In this document: positions 17,559 to 25,267 of the stretch, piece after piece
Layout of the letters: each line of letters opens with the position of its first letter
How positions within the stretch are numbered: position 1 is the stretch's first letter
Assembly: GCA_040507225.1 (NCBI GenBank)
Contig: JBEVVG010000001.1
Location: forward strand, 2,046,001-2,110,000
Source of the DNA: Thiodiazotropha sp040507225
GTDB lineage: Bacteria > Pseudomonadota > Gammaproteobacteria > Chromatiales > Chromatiaceae
Direction of reading: 5' to 3'
Length of the DNA stretch: 64,000 nt
The notes under the pieces: model-generated
The model's database searches: none
What the model saw: only the letters and a program-made list of their open reading frames with translations
Told to the model about the DNA's origin: nothing
Made by a program: the position numbers and the translations under genes

Positions 17559-18001
17559 GTGAGTTTGTGATTGCACTGGGTTGGTCCGGCATCTATGGCG
17601 TCATGGCCTTGGGTGCGATCGGCAGTATCATCGGCTGCGCCGTGGCAGGCCAGGCCGCCATCGGCGCCATGATCGAGACCGAGAGCGGTCACGGACGCTA
17701 TATCGGCATCTCCGTGATGCCCTCGTCTCAGGTCATCTACGGTATCGTGGTGATGTTCACCCTGAACCGGGCCGTGACCCCGGAGAATGCCGGCGCCCTG
17801 TTTGGCATCGGCATTCTCGCCGGACTCGCCCTGATGTTCAGTGCGATCCGCCAGGGCCAGTGCTGCGCCTCATCGATCAATGCCTCAAAGGTGAAGCCGG
17901 AAATCTTTGGTCTGTCGTTGGCCCCGGCCGCCATCGTCGAGGGTTTTGCGGTGTTCGCCTTCGTCTTCGCCCTGGTGCTGGCGGGCGGCATTCCGGCCTG
18001 A
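17555..18001 (+). CDS. ntpK: V/A-type ATPase subunit K (rotor ring proteolipid)
   Basis: The 148-residue subunit has four TM helices (two hairpins), a duplicated c-subunit of the rotor ring. The ion-binding carboxylate is Glu129 in AAIVEGFAVF of TM4. Ser58-Gln59 (MPSSQVIYG) and Gln100 (AIRQGQ) line up by eye with Thr64, Gln65 and Gln110 of Enterococcus hirae NtpK, the residues that coordinate Na+ together with Glu139. The first hairpin has no carboxylate at the equivalent site, so there is one ion per four helices, as in other V-type rings. Confidence 0.93.
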   Translation: MSEFVIALGWSGIYGVMALGAIGSIIGCAVAGQAAIGAMIETESGHGRYIGISVMPSSQVIYGIVVMFTLNRAVTPENAGALFGIGILAGLALMFSAIRQGQCCASSINASKVKPEIFGLSLAPAAIVEGFAVFAFVFALVLAGGIPA

Positions 18002-18021
18002 GGCCTTCCAGGGAGCATGCG

Positions 18022-18729
18022 ATGAGTGAAAAAGAACTGACCCGAACCCCCCTGGATGGTCTGCCCTCCTCCGGGGTGGAGACATTGATCGAGCGGCTGC
18101 GCAATGAAGGCGTCAGCGAGGGGCAGCGCCACGCAGACAAGCTGATCGCAGAGGCCCGCCATGAGGCCGAGCAGATCGTGAATGACGCCCTTGGCGAAGC
18201 CGGTGAGATCCTCAAACTGGCACGCAGTGAATCGGACAGGATCCGTACTGCCGGGGAAGATGCCCTGCGTACCGCGATGCGCGATACGGTGCTGAAGATG
18301 AAAGGTCATCTCAGCACCCGTTTCAGTGAGGAGGTTCGCCGCCTGGTCGCCGCGGAGATGGCCCAGGAGGCGTTTCTTGAACGACTGATCCTGGAAGTGG
18401 CCGGGAAGACCCGGGAGAGCGCCGGAATCGACCGCGCGGACCAGGTGGAGCTGCTGTTGCCGGAAGACGTGGTCGGCCTGGAAGAACTGCGCCGACACCC
18501 GGAAAAACTGCGCGAGGGTTCACTCTCCCACTTCGTACTCTCAGTGGCCAACGGGTTGTTGCGCGACGGGGTCGAGCTGCGCAGCAGCGACCGTCTCGAA
18601 GGCGGTATCCGGGTCATCCTGCAGGGTGGCGAGATCCAGGTGGATCTGACTCCGGACAAGGTCGCGGATGTCATACTCGAGCACCTGCATCCACGCTTTC
18701 GCGCGATTCTCGAAGGGACGGTCAAGTAG
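18022..18729 (+). CDS. ntpE: V/A-type ATPase subunit E (peripheral stalk)
   Basis: The 235-residue peripheral-stalk subunit has a helical, charged N-terminal half (GVSEGQRHADKLIAEARHEA and onward) that would pair with a stalk partner, and a mixed C-terminal head (ILQGGEIQVDLTPDKVADVI). ATG 18022 follows subunit K by 20 bases; the open frame upstream is a shadow of K. No obvious subunit G/H partner is encoded in the operon. Confidence 0.85.
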   Translation: MSEKELTRTPLDGLPSSGVETLIERLRNEGVSEGQRHADKLIAEARHEAEQIVNDALGEAGEILKLARSESDRIRTAGEDALRTAMRDTVLKMKGHLSTRFSEEVRRLVAAEMAQEAFLERLILEVAGKTRESAGIDRADQVELLLPEDVVGLEELRRHPEKLREGSLSHFVLSVANGLLRDGVELRSSDRLEGGIRVILQGGEIQVDLTPDKVADVILEHLHPRFRAILEGTVK

Positions 18730-19464
18730 ATGGCATCAAGCATGCGGTATGTCATGCTGATCACCAGCTTGCCCTACCACGGCCCCCTGTTCGGCGCTCA
18801 CCAGACCCCTCTGTCCCGCCAGCGCCTGGGCCTCCGGCTGCGTATCCTTGAAGAGGAGGACGCCCAGGCCCTGCGGGATCTCGCCTCGGTACTGGAATGG
18901 ATTCACCAGAGCATGAAGGTCGGCGACGAGGAATTGATCAGTCGCGCGGAACGCTGCGCGCAGGCCTGGGGGGAGGGCTTTCTCAGCGATATCCTGCGCT
19001 TCCGCATGGAACTGCGCACCCTGTTCAATGCCCTGCGCCGCCGCCGCCGGGGTGAAACCAGCCCACCCAGGGAAAGCCGCTGGGGATACGGACGCTGGGT
19101 GCGGCATATCGAACGCTACTGGAACGAACCCGGGTTTCGCCTGCAACAGGTCTATCCCTGGGTGGGCGAGGCGCAGCGGCTGATCGAATCCCGCGACAGT
19201 CTGGGGGTGGAACGGCTGCTGCTGGGTACCGTGTGGAACTACCTGACCCGCATCAGCGAAGGCCATGAATTCGATTTCGAAGCGGTGGTGATCTACGTGC
19301 TGCGCTGGGATCTGATCGCCCGTTGGTCGAGCTACAACGGCGCCCGCGCGGTAACCCGTTTCGACTGCCTGGTCGACCGCGGTCTGGGTCAATACGGCCA
19401 GCTTTTCGACACCCCGCAAGCAACCCTGAACTCTACCGTCACTCAAGGGAGGGACGATGTCTGA
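18730..19464 (+). CDS. DUF2764-like V-type ATPase operon protein (possible subunit C equivalent)
   Basis: A 244-residue soluble, Arg-rich, helical protein that starts on the base after the subunit E stop and overlaps subunit A by eight bases. The N-terminal YVMLITSLPYHGPLF resembles the start of the DUF2764 proteins that sit between E and A in Chlamydia and Bacteroidetes ATPase operons. No canonical subunit C is present, so it may take that role as the link between the rotor shaft and the ring. The family call is from memory of the pattern and gene position, not a search. Confidence 0.65.
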   Translation: MASSMRYVMLITSLPYHGPLFGAHQTPLSRQRLGLRLRILEEEDAQALRDLASVLEWIHQSMKVGDEELISRAERCAQAWGEGFLSDILRFRMELRTLFNALRRRRRGETSPPRESRWGYGRWVRHIERYWNEPGFRLQQVYPWVGEAQRLIESRDSLGVERLLLGTVWNYLTRISEGHEFDFEAVVIYVLRWDLIARWSSYNGARAVTRFDCLVDRGLGQYGQLFDTPQATLNSTVTQGRDDV

Positions 19465-21262
19465 AGCCCAACCATTCCCGGCTCATGTCATCACCGTACA
19501 GGATGACATCGTAACCATCGAATCCAGCGCACCCCTGATGAAGAACGAGGTGGTCTATGTCAGACCCTCTCGTCAGGGTGCCGACGGCCGCCAGGAGCGG
19601 CTCAAATCCGAAGTGCTGCGGGTGCGCGGCCGGCAGGCGGATGTGCAGGTATTCGAAAGCACCGCCGGTGTGGGTATCGGCGACCCGGTGGAGCAGAGCG
19701 GAGAGATGCTCTCGGTGGAGCTTGGACCGGGTTTGCTCGGACAGGTCTACGACGGATTGCAAAACCCCCTCGAGGAGATCGCCCAGAGTCACGGCATCTT
19801 CCTGCCCCGAGGGGTGGAACTTCCGGCCCTCGACAGCCGCCGCAAGTGGTCCTTCGTTCCCCTGGTGCAGATCGGCGCCCGGTTGCGTGCCGGGGACGTA
19901 CTCGGCACCGTCCAGGAAGGTGCCTTCCTGCACAAAATCATGATCCCCTTCGACCAGAGCGGCGAGGTGGAGGTGGTATGGATCCAGGAGGGGCAGGTCA
20001 ACGTGGACACCCAGGTCGCCACCCTGGTCGATGCCCACGGCCACGAGTCACCGGTAACCCTGAAACAACGTTGGCCGGTGCGTCGGCCGATTCCCCAGCA
20101 GATGCTCGAACAGCGCCAGTGTGAGCGGCTCTACCCTTCGGACCCGCTGGTCACCACCCTGCGCCTGGTGGATACCTTCTTCCCCATCGCCCGGGGCGGC
20201 ACCGGCTGCATACCCGGCCCTTTCGGGGCGGGCAAGACGGTGCTGCAGCACCTGATCTCACGCTACTCATCGGTGGATATCGTGATCATCGTCGCCTGCG
20301 GCGAGCGGGCCGGCGAGGTGGTGGAGACGATCACCGAATTCCCCCACCTGAGCGACCCGAGCACCGGCGGTTCCCTGATGGACCGCACCATCATCGTCTG
20401 CAACACCTCTTCGATGCCGGTGGCGGCCCGCGAGGCGTCGATCTACACCGGGATCACCCTGGGCGAGTACTACCGGCAGATGGGTTATGACGTTCTGCTG
20501 CTGGCCGATTCCACCTCCCGCTGGGCCCAGGCCATGCGCGAGACTTCCGGGCGCCTGGAAGAGATCCCCGGTGAAGAGGCCTTTCCCGCCTACCTCGATT
20601 CCGCCATTCGTGGGGTTTACGAGCGCGCAGGAGTGATCCGTTCGCGGCAAGGGGACACCGGCAGCCTGACCCTGATCGGCACCGTCTCCCCCGCCGGCGG
20701 AAACTTCGAGGAGCCGGTCACCCAGTCGACCCTGAGCACAGTGAAATGCTTTCTCGGTCTCTCCTACGATCGCGCCTACAAACGCTTCTACCCGGCAGTG
20801 GATCCGCTGATCTCCTGGTCCCGCTACCAGGGCCAGCTGTCCGAATGGTATGAAAAGAACATGGGCGAAGGCTGGCCGGCCCGGGTGACCCGCCTGCTCA
20901 ACCTGTTCAAGCGGGGTGACGCGGTGTTGCAGATGATGCAGGTCACCGGCGAGGAGGGCGTCACCCTGGAGGACTTCGTCACCTACCAGAAGGCCCTGTT
21001 CCTCGACATGGTCTATCTGCAGCAGGATGCCTTCGATGAGGTCGACGCGTCCACCTCCCTGGAGCGGCAGAAACTTACCTTCAACACGGTCTTCGAACTG
21101 GTCGAACGCAGTTACAACTTCAGCGACAAGGACCAGGCACGGGATTACTTCACCCGCTTCACCGGGCTGTTCAAGAACTTCAATTATGCGAAAGACGACT
21201 CACCGGATTTCAAGCGTTACCTGAAAGATATCGATGCGTTGGCGAAGAGCGTCGGACAATAG
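19457..21262 (+). CDS. ntpA: V/A-type ATPase catalytic subunit A
   Basis: Catalytic subunit of the head. The 601-residue protein has the P-loop GPFGAGKT at 254-261, CGERAGEVVETITEFP with the catalytic Glu region, LADSTSRWAQAMRE, and a non-homologous insertion (about residues 110-200) characteristic of A subunits compared with F-type beta. Last gene of the operon. A and B at opposite ends is unusual because they form the same hexamer and are normally adjacent. Confidence 0.96.
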   Translation: MSEAQPFPAHVITVQDDIVTIESSAPLMKNEVVYVRPSRQGADGRQERLKSEVLRVRGRQADVQVFESTAGVGIGDPVEQSGEMLSVELGPGLLGQVYDGLQNPLEEIAQSHGIFLPRGVELPALDSRRKWSFVPLVQIGARLRAGDVLGTVQEGAFLHKIMIPFDQSGEVEVVWIQEGQVNVDTQVATLVDAHGHESPVTLKQRWPVRRPIPQQMLEQRQCERLYPSDPLVTTLRLVDTFFPIARGGTGCIPGPFGAGKTVLQHLISRYSSVDIVIIVACGERAGEVVETITEFPHLSDPSTGGSLMDRTIIVCNTSSMPVAAREASIYTGITLGEYYRQMGYDVLLLADSTSRWAQAMRETSGRLEEIPGEEAFPAYLDSAIRGVYERAGVIRSRQGDTGSLTLIGTVSPAGGNFEEPVTQSTLSTVKCFLGLSYDRAYKRFYPAVDPLISWSRYQGQLSEWYEKNMGEGWPARVTRLLNLFKRGDAVLQMMQVTGEEGVTLEDFVTYQKALFLDMVYLQQDAFDEVDASTSLERQKLTFNTVFELVERSYNFSDKDQARDYFTRFTGLFKNFNYAKDDSPDFKRYLKDIDALAKSVGQ

Positions 21263-21317
21263 GTCGCAAGTCCGATGAACCCGCCGGCCTTGGCTCGACA
21301 GCTATTCCTAACATGCG

Positions 21318-21833
21318 TCAATACTTCACACACTGGGTTCCGTAGTCAGTAAAACAGACCGTGTCGAGATCGGCTTGATCATCATGACCCGTGGCGGAAC
21401 TTGATGTCACGGCAAGATCGTAGGTATCACTTGCGATCGGTGAATATGTGGTTTCGTGTGGATATTCTGCGATATTCGCATAAACAGAAAAGGCACCATG
21501 CGGTGAGTAATCGACAGGACTGGCTTCCAGTTTATAGCCGAGCGTTCCAGATCCCGCATCTACGACGTGATCGATATAGATCCTGTACGAGGCCTCTTCC
21601 TCATCATTGAAGCCAACACTTATTTCTCCTTGCGCATGACCCGCAAGATGATATTCGACCTCGATATTGAATTCAGTCAAGACATTTTCCACGACCGTTT
21701 CAGGCGTAACCGAAACGATTCTGATGTATGTCGTGGAATCATCTGAATTCGTCGAGGAGTTATTTGAATTACAGCCAACCAATAAAATCATCCCTAACAA
21801 CTTGATATATCTTTCCATAGTTCTTTGTTCCAT
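21318..21833 (-). CDS. Putative lipoprotein
   Basis: A 171-residue exported protein with a lipobox (ILLVGC, lipidated Cys21) followed by an Asn/Ser-rich linker, so it is probably anchored in the outer membrane. The mature part is acidic and predicted beta-rich; I do not recognise the family. Start 21833 has a GGAAAG Shine-Dalgarno eight bases upstream. Lower GC and many AT-rich codons set it apart from the ATPase genes, which suggests acquired DNA. It converges on the ATPase operon. Confidence 0.7.
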   Translation of the reverse strand: MEQRTMERYIKLLGMILLVGCNSNNSSTNSDDSTTYIRIVSVTPETVVENVLTEFNIEVEYHLAGHAQGEISVGFNDEEEASYRIYIDHVVDAGSGTLGYKLEASPVDYSPHGAFSVYANIAEYPHETTYSPIASDTYDLAVTSSSATGHDDQADLDTVCFTDYGTQCVKY

Positions 21834-22025
21834 TTTTTACACTTTCCATGATGCTTGAAAACCGTTTCTTGGCCTTGCACAACATTCAACCGCCAAGAAC
21901 CCAGCTCGCAAATCTTCCGCACCTATCCTACACCAACACTCAGACACGCGGTACAACTCAGAATTCGGAGCTGAATCCTCAACCCAGGACCAGGCATAAC
22001 GCGTTGCGTACGGAATCAGCGGTTC

Positions 22026-22051
22026 GTCGGGTTACGCTTCGCTGACCCGAC
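22026..22051. repeat. REP-like palindrome
   Basis: GTCGGGT (22026-22032) and ACCCGAC (22045-22051) flank a 12-base loop with the TTACGCTTCGCT motif seen in many dispersed bacterial palindromes. I found only one copy in this window, so the repeat status is inferred from resemblance. Confidence 0.4.
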
Positions 22052-22141
22052 CTGCGGTTGCAGATCGGTCAGTTCTGCTGAATGCAGATTCAGGCACTGA
22101 CTCGTTGTGAACAGGGCGAGCTATCCTCAGGAGTTTTTATC

Positions 22142-22301
22142 CCCCCTCTCCCCAGCCCTCTCCCCAGCCCTCTCCCTCGAGGTGAGAGGGAGTGCATGGA
22201 TCGAGCCATGAATTAAATGCACGTCGGGCATAGCACCCTGCACCGTTCGCGACGATACACACCAACATAGCCCCATGCGGGAGAGGGCCGGGGAGAGGGG
22301 G
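22142..22301. repeat. Inverted CCCTCTCC repeat pair (MITE- or REP-like unit)
   Basis: The left arm 22142-22164 and the right arm 22279-22301 are inverted copies, 22 of 23 bases identical, around 114 bases. The left arm contains a tandem CCCTCTCCCCAG (22144-22155, 22156-22167) and an internal hairpin CCCTCTC/GAGAGGG (22168-22190). The right arm with its flank (GCGCAGCGAA, 22318-22327) is related to the copy at 32659-32720. Such CCCTCTCC units are dispersed in many proteobacterial genomes. Confidence 0.65.
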
Positions 22302-22516
22302 TTTCGTGAATACGTGAGCGCAGCGAACTCAACACCCAAGACCCCGTACAACCTGAACGTGGTTCGCAACAGCGGCCTTGGTACAGCGCCGGGGGATCAT
22401 TGAGAAATGATTTTGGAATGATTGATAAAAGCGAAACGGTTTTCTTCCCCCCGTGATTATGACTAGACTGTCAGATGAAATCACAGGAACCCGAAACTCA
22501 GGGATAAGGTATTGGC

Positions 22517-22987
22517 ATGAAACACGGCATTCTCACTGGCATCATGATGTCCTGCTGCCTGCAGTCCCCTGCCCTCCTCGCCGGTGAGTATTCCGTGGGC
22601 ATCGGCGTCGGCCATCTGTACAGCGGCATAGGCATCAACCTCACCAAACACCTAAACCGTTCCCAGGTATACGCTTCGCTGGGTTGCATGGCCGCCGCCA
22701 CCCATTCCGGCAGCAACGACATTGAAACCGTATGCGGTATGGGCCTTGGGTATGTCAGCACGCATCTGTTCTCTCAATCTGACAAACACGGGATTGGGCT
22801 GAGTACCGGTGTGTACAGAAATACCGACGCGGATGAGAACGAATACACCCTCGGACCCACTTACACCTTTTACGCGAATGGGATCAACAACCGGGGGTGG
22901 TCCATCGGCGTCATGCCCTACATGAGCAAGGTCAGCGGCCGGGATGCGGAATATGAAGTTCTGTTCAATTTTGGCTATCAGCTCTAG
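22517..22987 (+). CDS. Small outer-membrane beta-barrel-like protein
   Basis: A 156-residue protein with a signal peptide (about 1-22, ending LLAGEYS) and a mature part of alternating polar/apolar strands with Gly and aromatic residues (VGIGVGHLYSGIGI, YTLGPTYTFYA, GWSIGVMPYM) that ends in an aromatic-rich strand and Leu. This fits a small six- to eight-stranded outer-membrane barrel. I do not recognise a specific family. Two cysteines (in GCMAA and VCGMG) could form a disulfide. Confidence 0.65.
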   Translation: MKHGILTGIMMSCCLQSPALLAGEYSVGIGVGHLYSGIGINLTKHLNRSQVYASLGCMAAATHSGSNDIETVCGMGLGYVSTHLFSQSDKHGIGLSTGVYRNTDADENEYTLGPTYTFYANGINNRGWSIGVMPYMSKVSGRDAEYEVLFNFGYQL

Positions 22988-23014
22988 GCAGCTTACAGCG
23001 CACGCCGACCAGAT

Positions 23015-24175
23015 ATGCCTTTTGAGCTCATAACCACGCCCCCACGCAGCAGGTTCTTTCGCCACTTCCGCCGCAGGCTGATCCAATTCATCGGCGTGTT
23101 GCTCTTCGTCATCGGTCTCGCGGCATCCAGCCTGCCGCTGCTGTTCAGCATGACTCTGGCCGTTTCCCTGTTCTCGAGCAAGGTGGATTTCCCGGACATG
23201 GACGCTGACCAGGCCGCCGTGTTCAGCATTGCAACACTGATCGCTGTCACAGGCCTGATATTGGGTCTGAAACTGATTCGCGGCCGCAGGCAACTGGTGC
23301 TGTTCCTGCGGCGATTCGGTTATGACGAGGCCACCGCAGCCTTGAGCTTTGCCGCAGCCTCCTCCATGGGGCAGCGCTGGCGCCTGGTCACCCTCGATGA
23401 TAACCAGATCGCCCCAATCCTGGGTATCAGCACCCGGGGCAGACTCCTGGGCCTGTTGCGCTGGCTGTTGCTGGGCGCTGTGGCCGGCGGTCTGTTCTGG
23501 CTGCTGGGGGATGGATTTGGCGACTACCTGGGTAAAATCATCGGCGAGATCAAACATGACAATCCCGACGCCGGAGTCCAGGGGATTATCGGTCACATCG
23601 TCACTCTGTTCGTCATGACCCTGGTGCTTGGCCTGATCATCGGTACCATTGCACTGATGCTGATTGCCCTGCTCGGTGCCGGAATGATCTTTTCATGGCG
23701 TTCGTTCCGCTCCTACAAGAACGCAGAACTGGGGCAAACCCGCAGCATCGATAATTCCGCCCAGATTCAACCTGTCATCGAGCGTGTGGTAAAACTGAGC
23801 AAAAGGATTTTTGCCCCACGCCTGGTGGTGCTGCGGGTCGATTCCAGTGTCTGGCAAAGGGTCGTCATAGGCTTCGCCAATGTCTCCGCAGTAATCCTTG
23901 TCGACGTCTCCAGCCTTGGCGAGGGACTGCTGTGGGAGCTCGAATACCTGCGTGACAATAAGCAACTGAAGGTCGTGCTGGTGGGGCACTACGATCGCCT
24001 TCAAAGCATCGCCACACGGCTGCCGGGACACGGGAATGACATCAGCGCCGAGCAACGCCTGATTGAGCTGCTGGATGGCAGAAGCGTACTCGCCTATCGC
24101 AGTGACAACCCATCTGACAGCAGACGTTTCGCGCGTTTACTCAAATCGAGATTGAATGATCCGGCCAATCCATAA
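23015..24175 (+). CDS. Membrane protein with a split FLRRFG / WELEYL soluble domain (TIR-like sensor?)
   Basis: The 386-residue protein has two N-terminal TMs (about 24-50 and 68-88), the motif LVLFLRRFGYDEATAAL, then a further hydrophobic block (about 145-228, three TMs), then a soluble domain with VWQRVVIGFANVSAVILVDVS and GLLWELEYLRDN. The combination of an LFLRxF segment with a later W-x-x-V, a hydrophobic strand and a Trp-Glu helix resembles uncharacterised TIR-like proteins. Here it is interrupted by membrane helices. No function is known to me; enzymatic activity is speculative. It starts 28 bases after the small barrel gene. Confidence 0.55.
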   Translation: MPFELITTPPRSRFFRHFRRRLIQFIGVLLFVIGLAASSLPLLFSMTLAVSLFSSKVDFPDMDADQAAVFSIATLIAVTGLILGLKLIRGRRQLVLFLRRFGYDEATAALSFAAASSMGQRWRLVTLDDNQIAPILGISTRGRLLGLLRWLLLGAVAGGLFWLLGDGFGDYLGKIIGEIKHDNPDAGVQGIIGHIVTLFVMTLVLGLIIGTIALMLIALLGAGMIFSWRSFRSYKNAELGQTRSIDNSAQIQPVIERVVKLSKRIFAPRLVVLRVDSSVWQRVVIGFANVSAVILVDVSSLGEGLLWELEYLRDNKQLKVVLVGHYDRLQSIATRLPGHGNDISAEQRLIELLDGRSVLAYRSDNPSDSRRFARLLKSRLNDPANP

Positions 24176-24195
24176 TCAGGGCCGGTCATGACATC

Positions 24196-25065
24196 ATGCT
24201 TCAGTCTCCCATAATTTCACAGGCACGCATCAAAATCACCCTGCTTACGTCGATTGTCATGATCGCCTTCGCAGCGAATTCACTCCTGTGCCGGGAGGCG
24301 CTGGCATCCGCAAGTATCGGTGCGCTGAATTTTACCCTGATCCGGTTGGTCTCTGGTGCTGTAGTGCTTTGGTTACTGGTTAGCATGACACAGAAAAATC
24401 CACACATCGGCGGTGACTGGGGTTCTGCGGCCGCGTTGTTCGGCTATGCGGCAGGGTTCTCTCTGGCATACATCAACCTGAGCGCCGGCACCGGGGCATT
24501 ACTATTATTCGGCAGCGTACAGCTGACCATGATTTGCCATGGATTATGGCAAGGTGAACGGCTCAACAGATGGCAACTCGGTGGCGCTTTGACGGCCTTT
24601 TCCGGTTTGTCCTGGTTGCTGCTTCCGGGAGTGACGGCACCGCCAGTTTCAGGCGCCTTATTGATGATTGGGGCGGGAATTTCATGGGGGATTTATTCCC
24701 TGCGCGGCCGCAGCACCCGGCAACCGACTTTGGCCACAGCCGGCAATTTCATCCGTTCCCTGCCCTTTGCCCTGGCACTCTACCTGATCCTGAATAGCTG
24801 GCTGGAAGTGATCAGCATAACCGGGGTGGCTTTCGCCATAGCGTCCGGGGCGATCGCTTCAGGGCTGGGTTACGCACTCTGGTACAGCGTGCTACCCGCA
24901 CTGAAGTCCATCACCTCGGCGACCCTGCAACTGAGCGTGCCCATCATCGCCACGCTGGGCGGCATTCTGATACTCGGCGAGTCCTTCTCGCTGAGATTCG
25001 CTCTGGCGTCGCTTGCGGTGCTTGGAGGACTGCTGACATTTATCCTCAGCCGTCAACGCAGTTAG
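24196..25065 (+). CDS. EamA/DMT-family transporter
   Basis: A 289-residue inner-membrane protein with ten predicted TM segments arranged as two EamA repeats (about 14-145 and 150-288); RLVSGAVVLWLL and LGYALWYSVLPALKS are typical repeat segments. DMT/EamA members export small metabolites or amino acids; the substrate cannot be told here. The Met at codon 22 is an alternative start. It may be co-transcribed with the gene 20 bases upstream. Confidence 0.85.
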   Translation: MLQSPIISQARIKITLLTSIVMIAFAANSLLCREALASASIGALNFTLIRLVSGAVVLWLLVSMTQKNPHIGGDWGSAAALFGYAAGFSLAYINLSAGTGALLLFGSVQLTMICHGLWQGERLNRWQLGGALTAFSGLSWLLLPGVTAPPVSGALLMIGAGISWGIYSLRGRSTRQPTLATAGNFIRSLPFALALYLILNSWLEVISITGVAFAIASGAIASGLGYALWYSVLPALKSITSATLQLSVPIIATLGGILILGESFSLRFALASLAVLGGLLTFILSRQRS

Positions 25066-25070
25066 GCCTT

Positions 25071-25267
25071 TCAGGGCCTGTTGACACTAAGTCCAATAGC
25101 CTCTGCTGTGGCTGATTGTACACCCAGCAAGTTGAATTGAGCGTGGTGTAGCGCAGCAATATGTGTGAATGATAACGGCGCTGGGCGCTCAATCTGGCAC
25201 TGCTGGCATTGCCAGTTCAAAACCGGGGCCAGGTGGATGGATAGATGCTGTCCTGAATCGCAATGAT
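25071..25267 (-). pseudogene. Possible transposase 3' remnant
   Basis: Downstream of the EamA gene the minus strand stays open and ends in GLSVNRP-stop, with the final codons inside GGCCTGTTGACACTAA. A nearly identical 15-mer occurs at 51746-51760, also read as ISVNRR-stop. Insertion-sequence genes often end inside their terminal inverted repeat. No start, catalytic motif or left end is present. This is a weak call based on the shared motif. Confidence 0.25.

Larger units (their letters stand above)
21834..22516. other. Repeat-bearing intergenic region
   Basis: About 680 bases without a convincing gene. It contains a REP-like palindrome (22026-22051) and a 160-base unit bounded by inverted CCCTCTCC repeats (22142-22301), described separately. 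The remainder shows nothing I recognise apart from a short AT-rich segment before 22517 that may hold the promoter of the next gene. Confidence 0.6.

Noticed and set aside
22141..22190. CRISPR-like tandem repeats
   Set aside because: The tandem CCCTCTCCCCAG copies are adjacent without spacers, so this is low-complexity repeat DNA.
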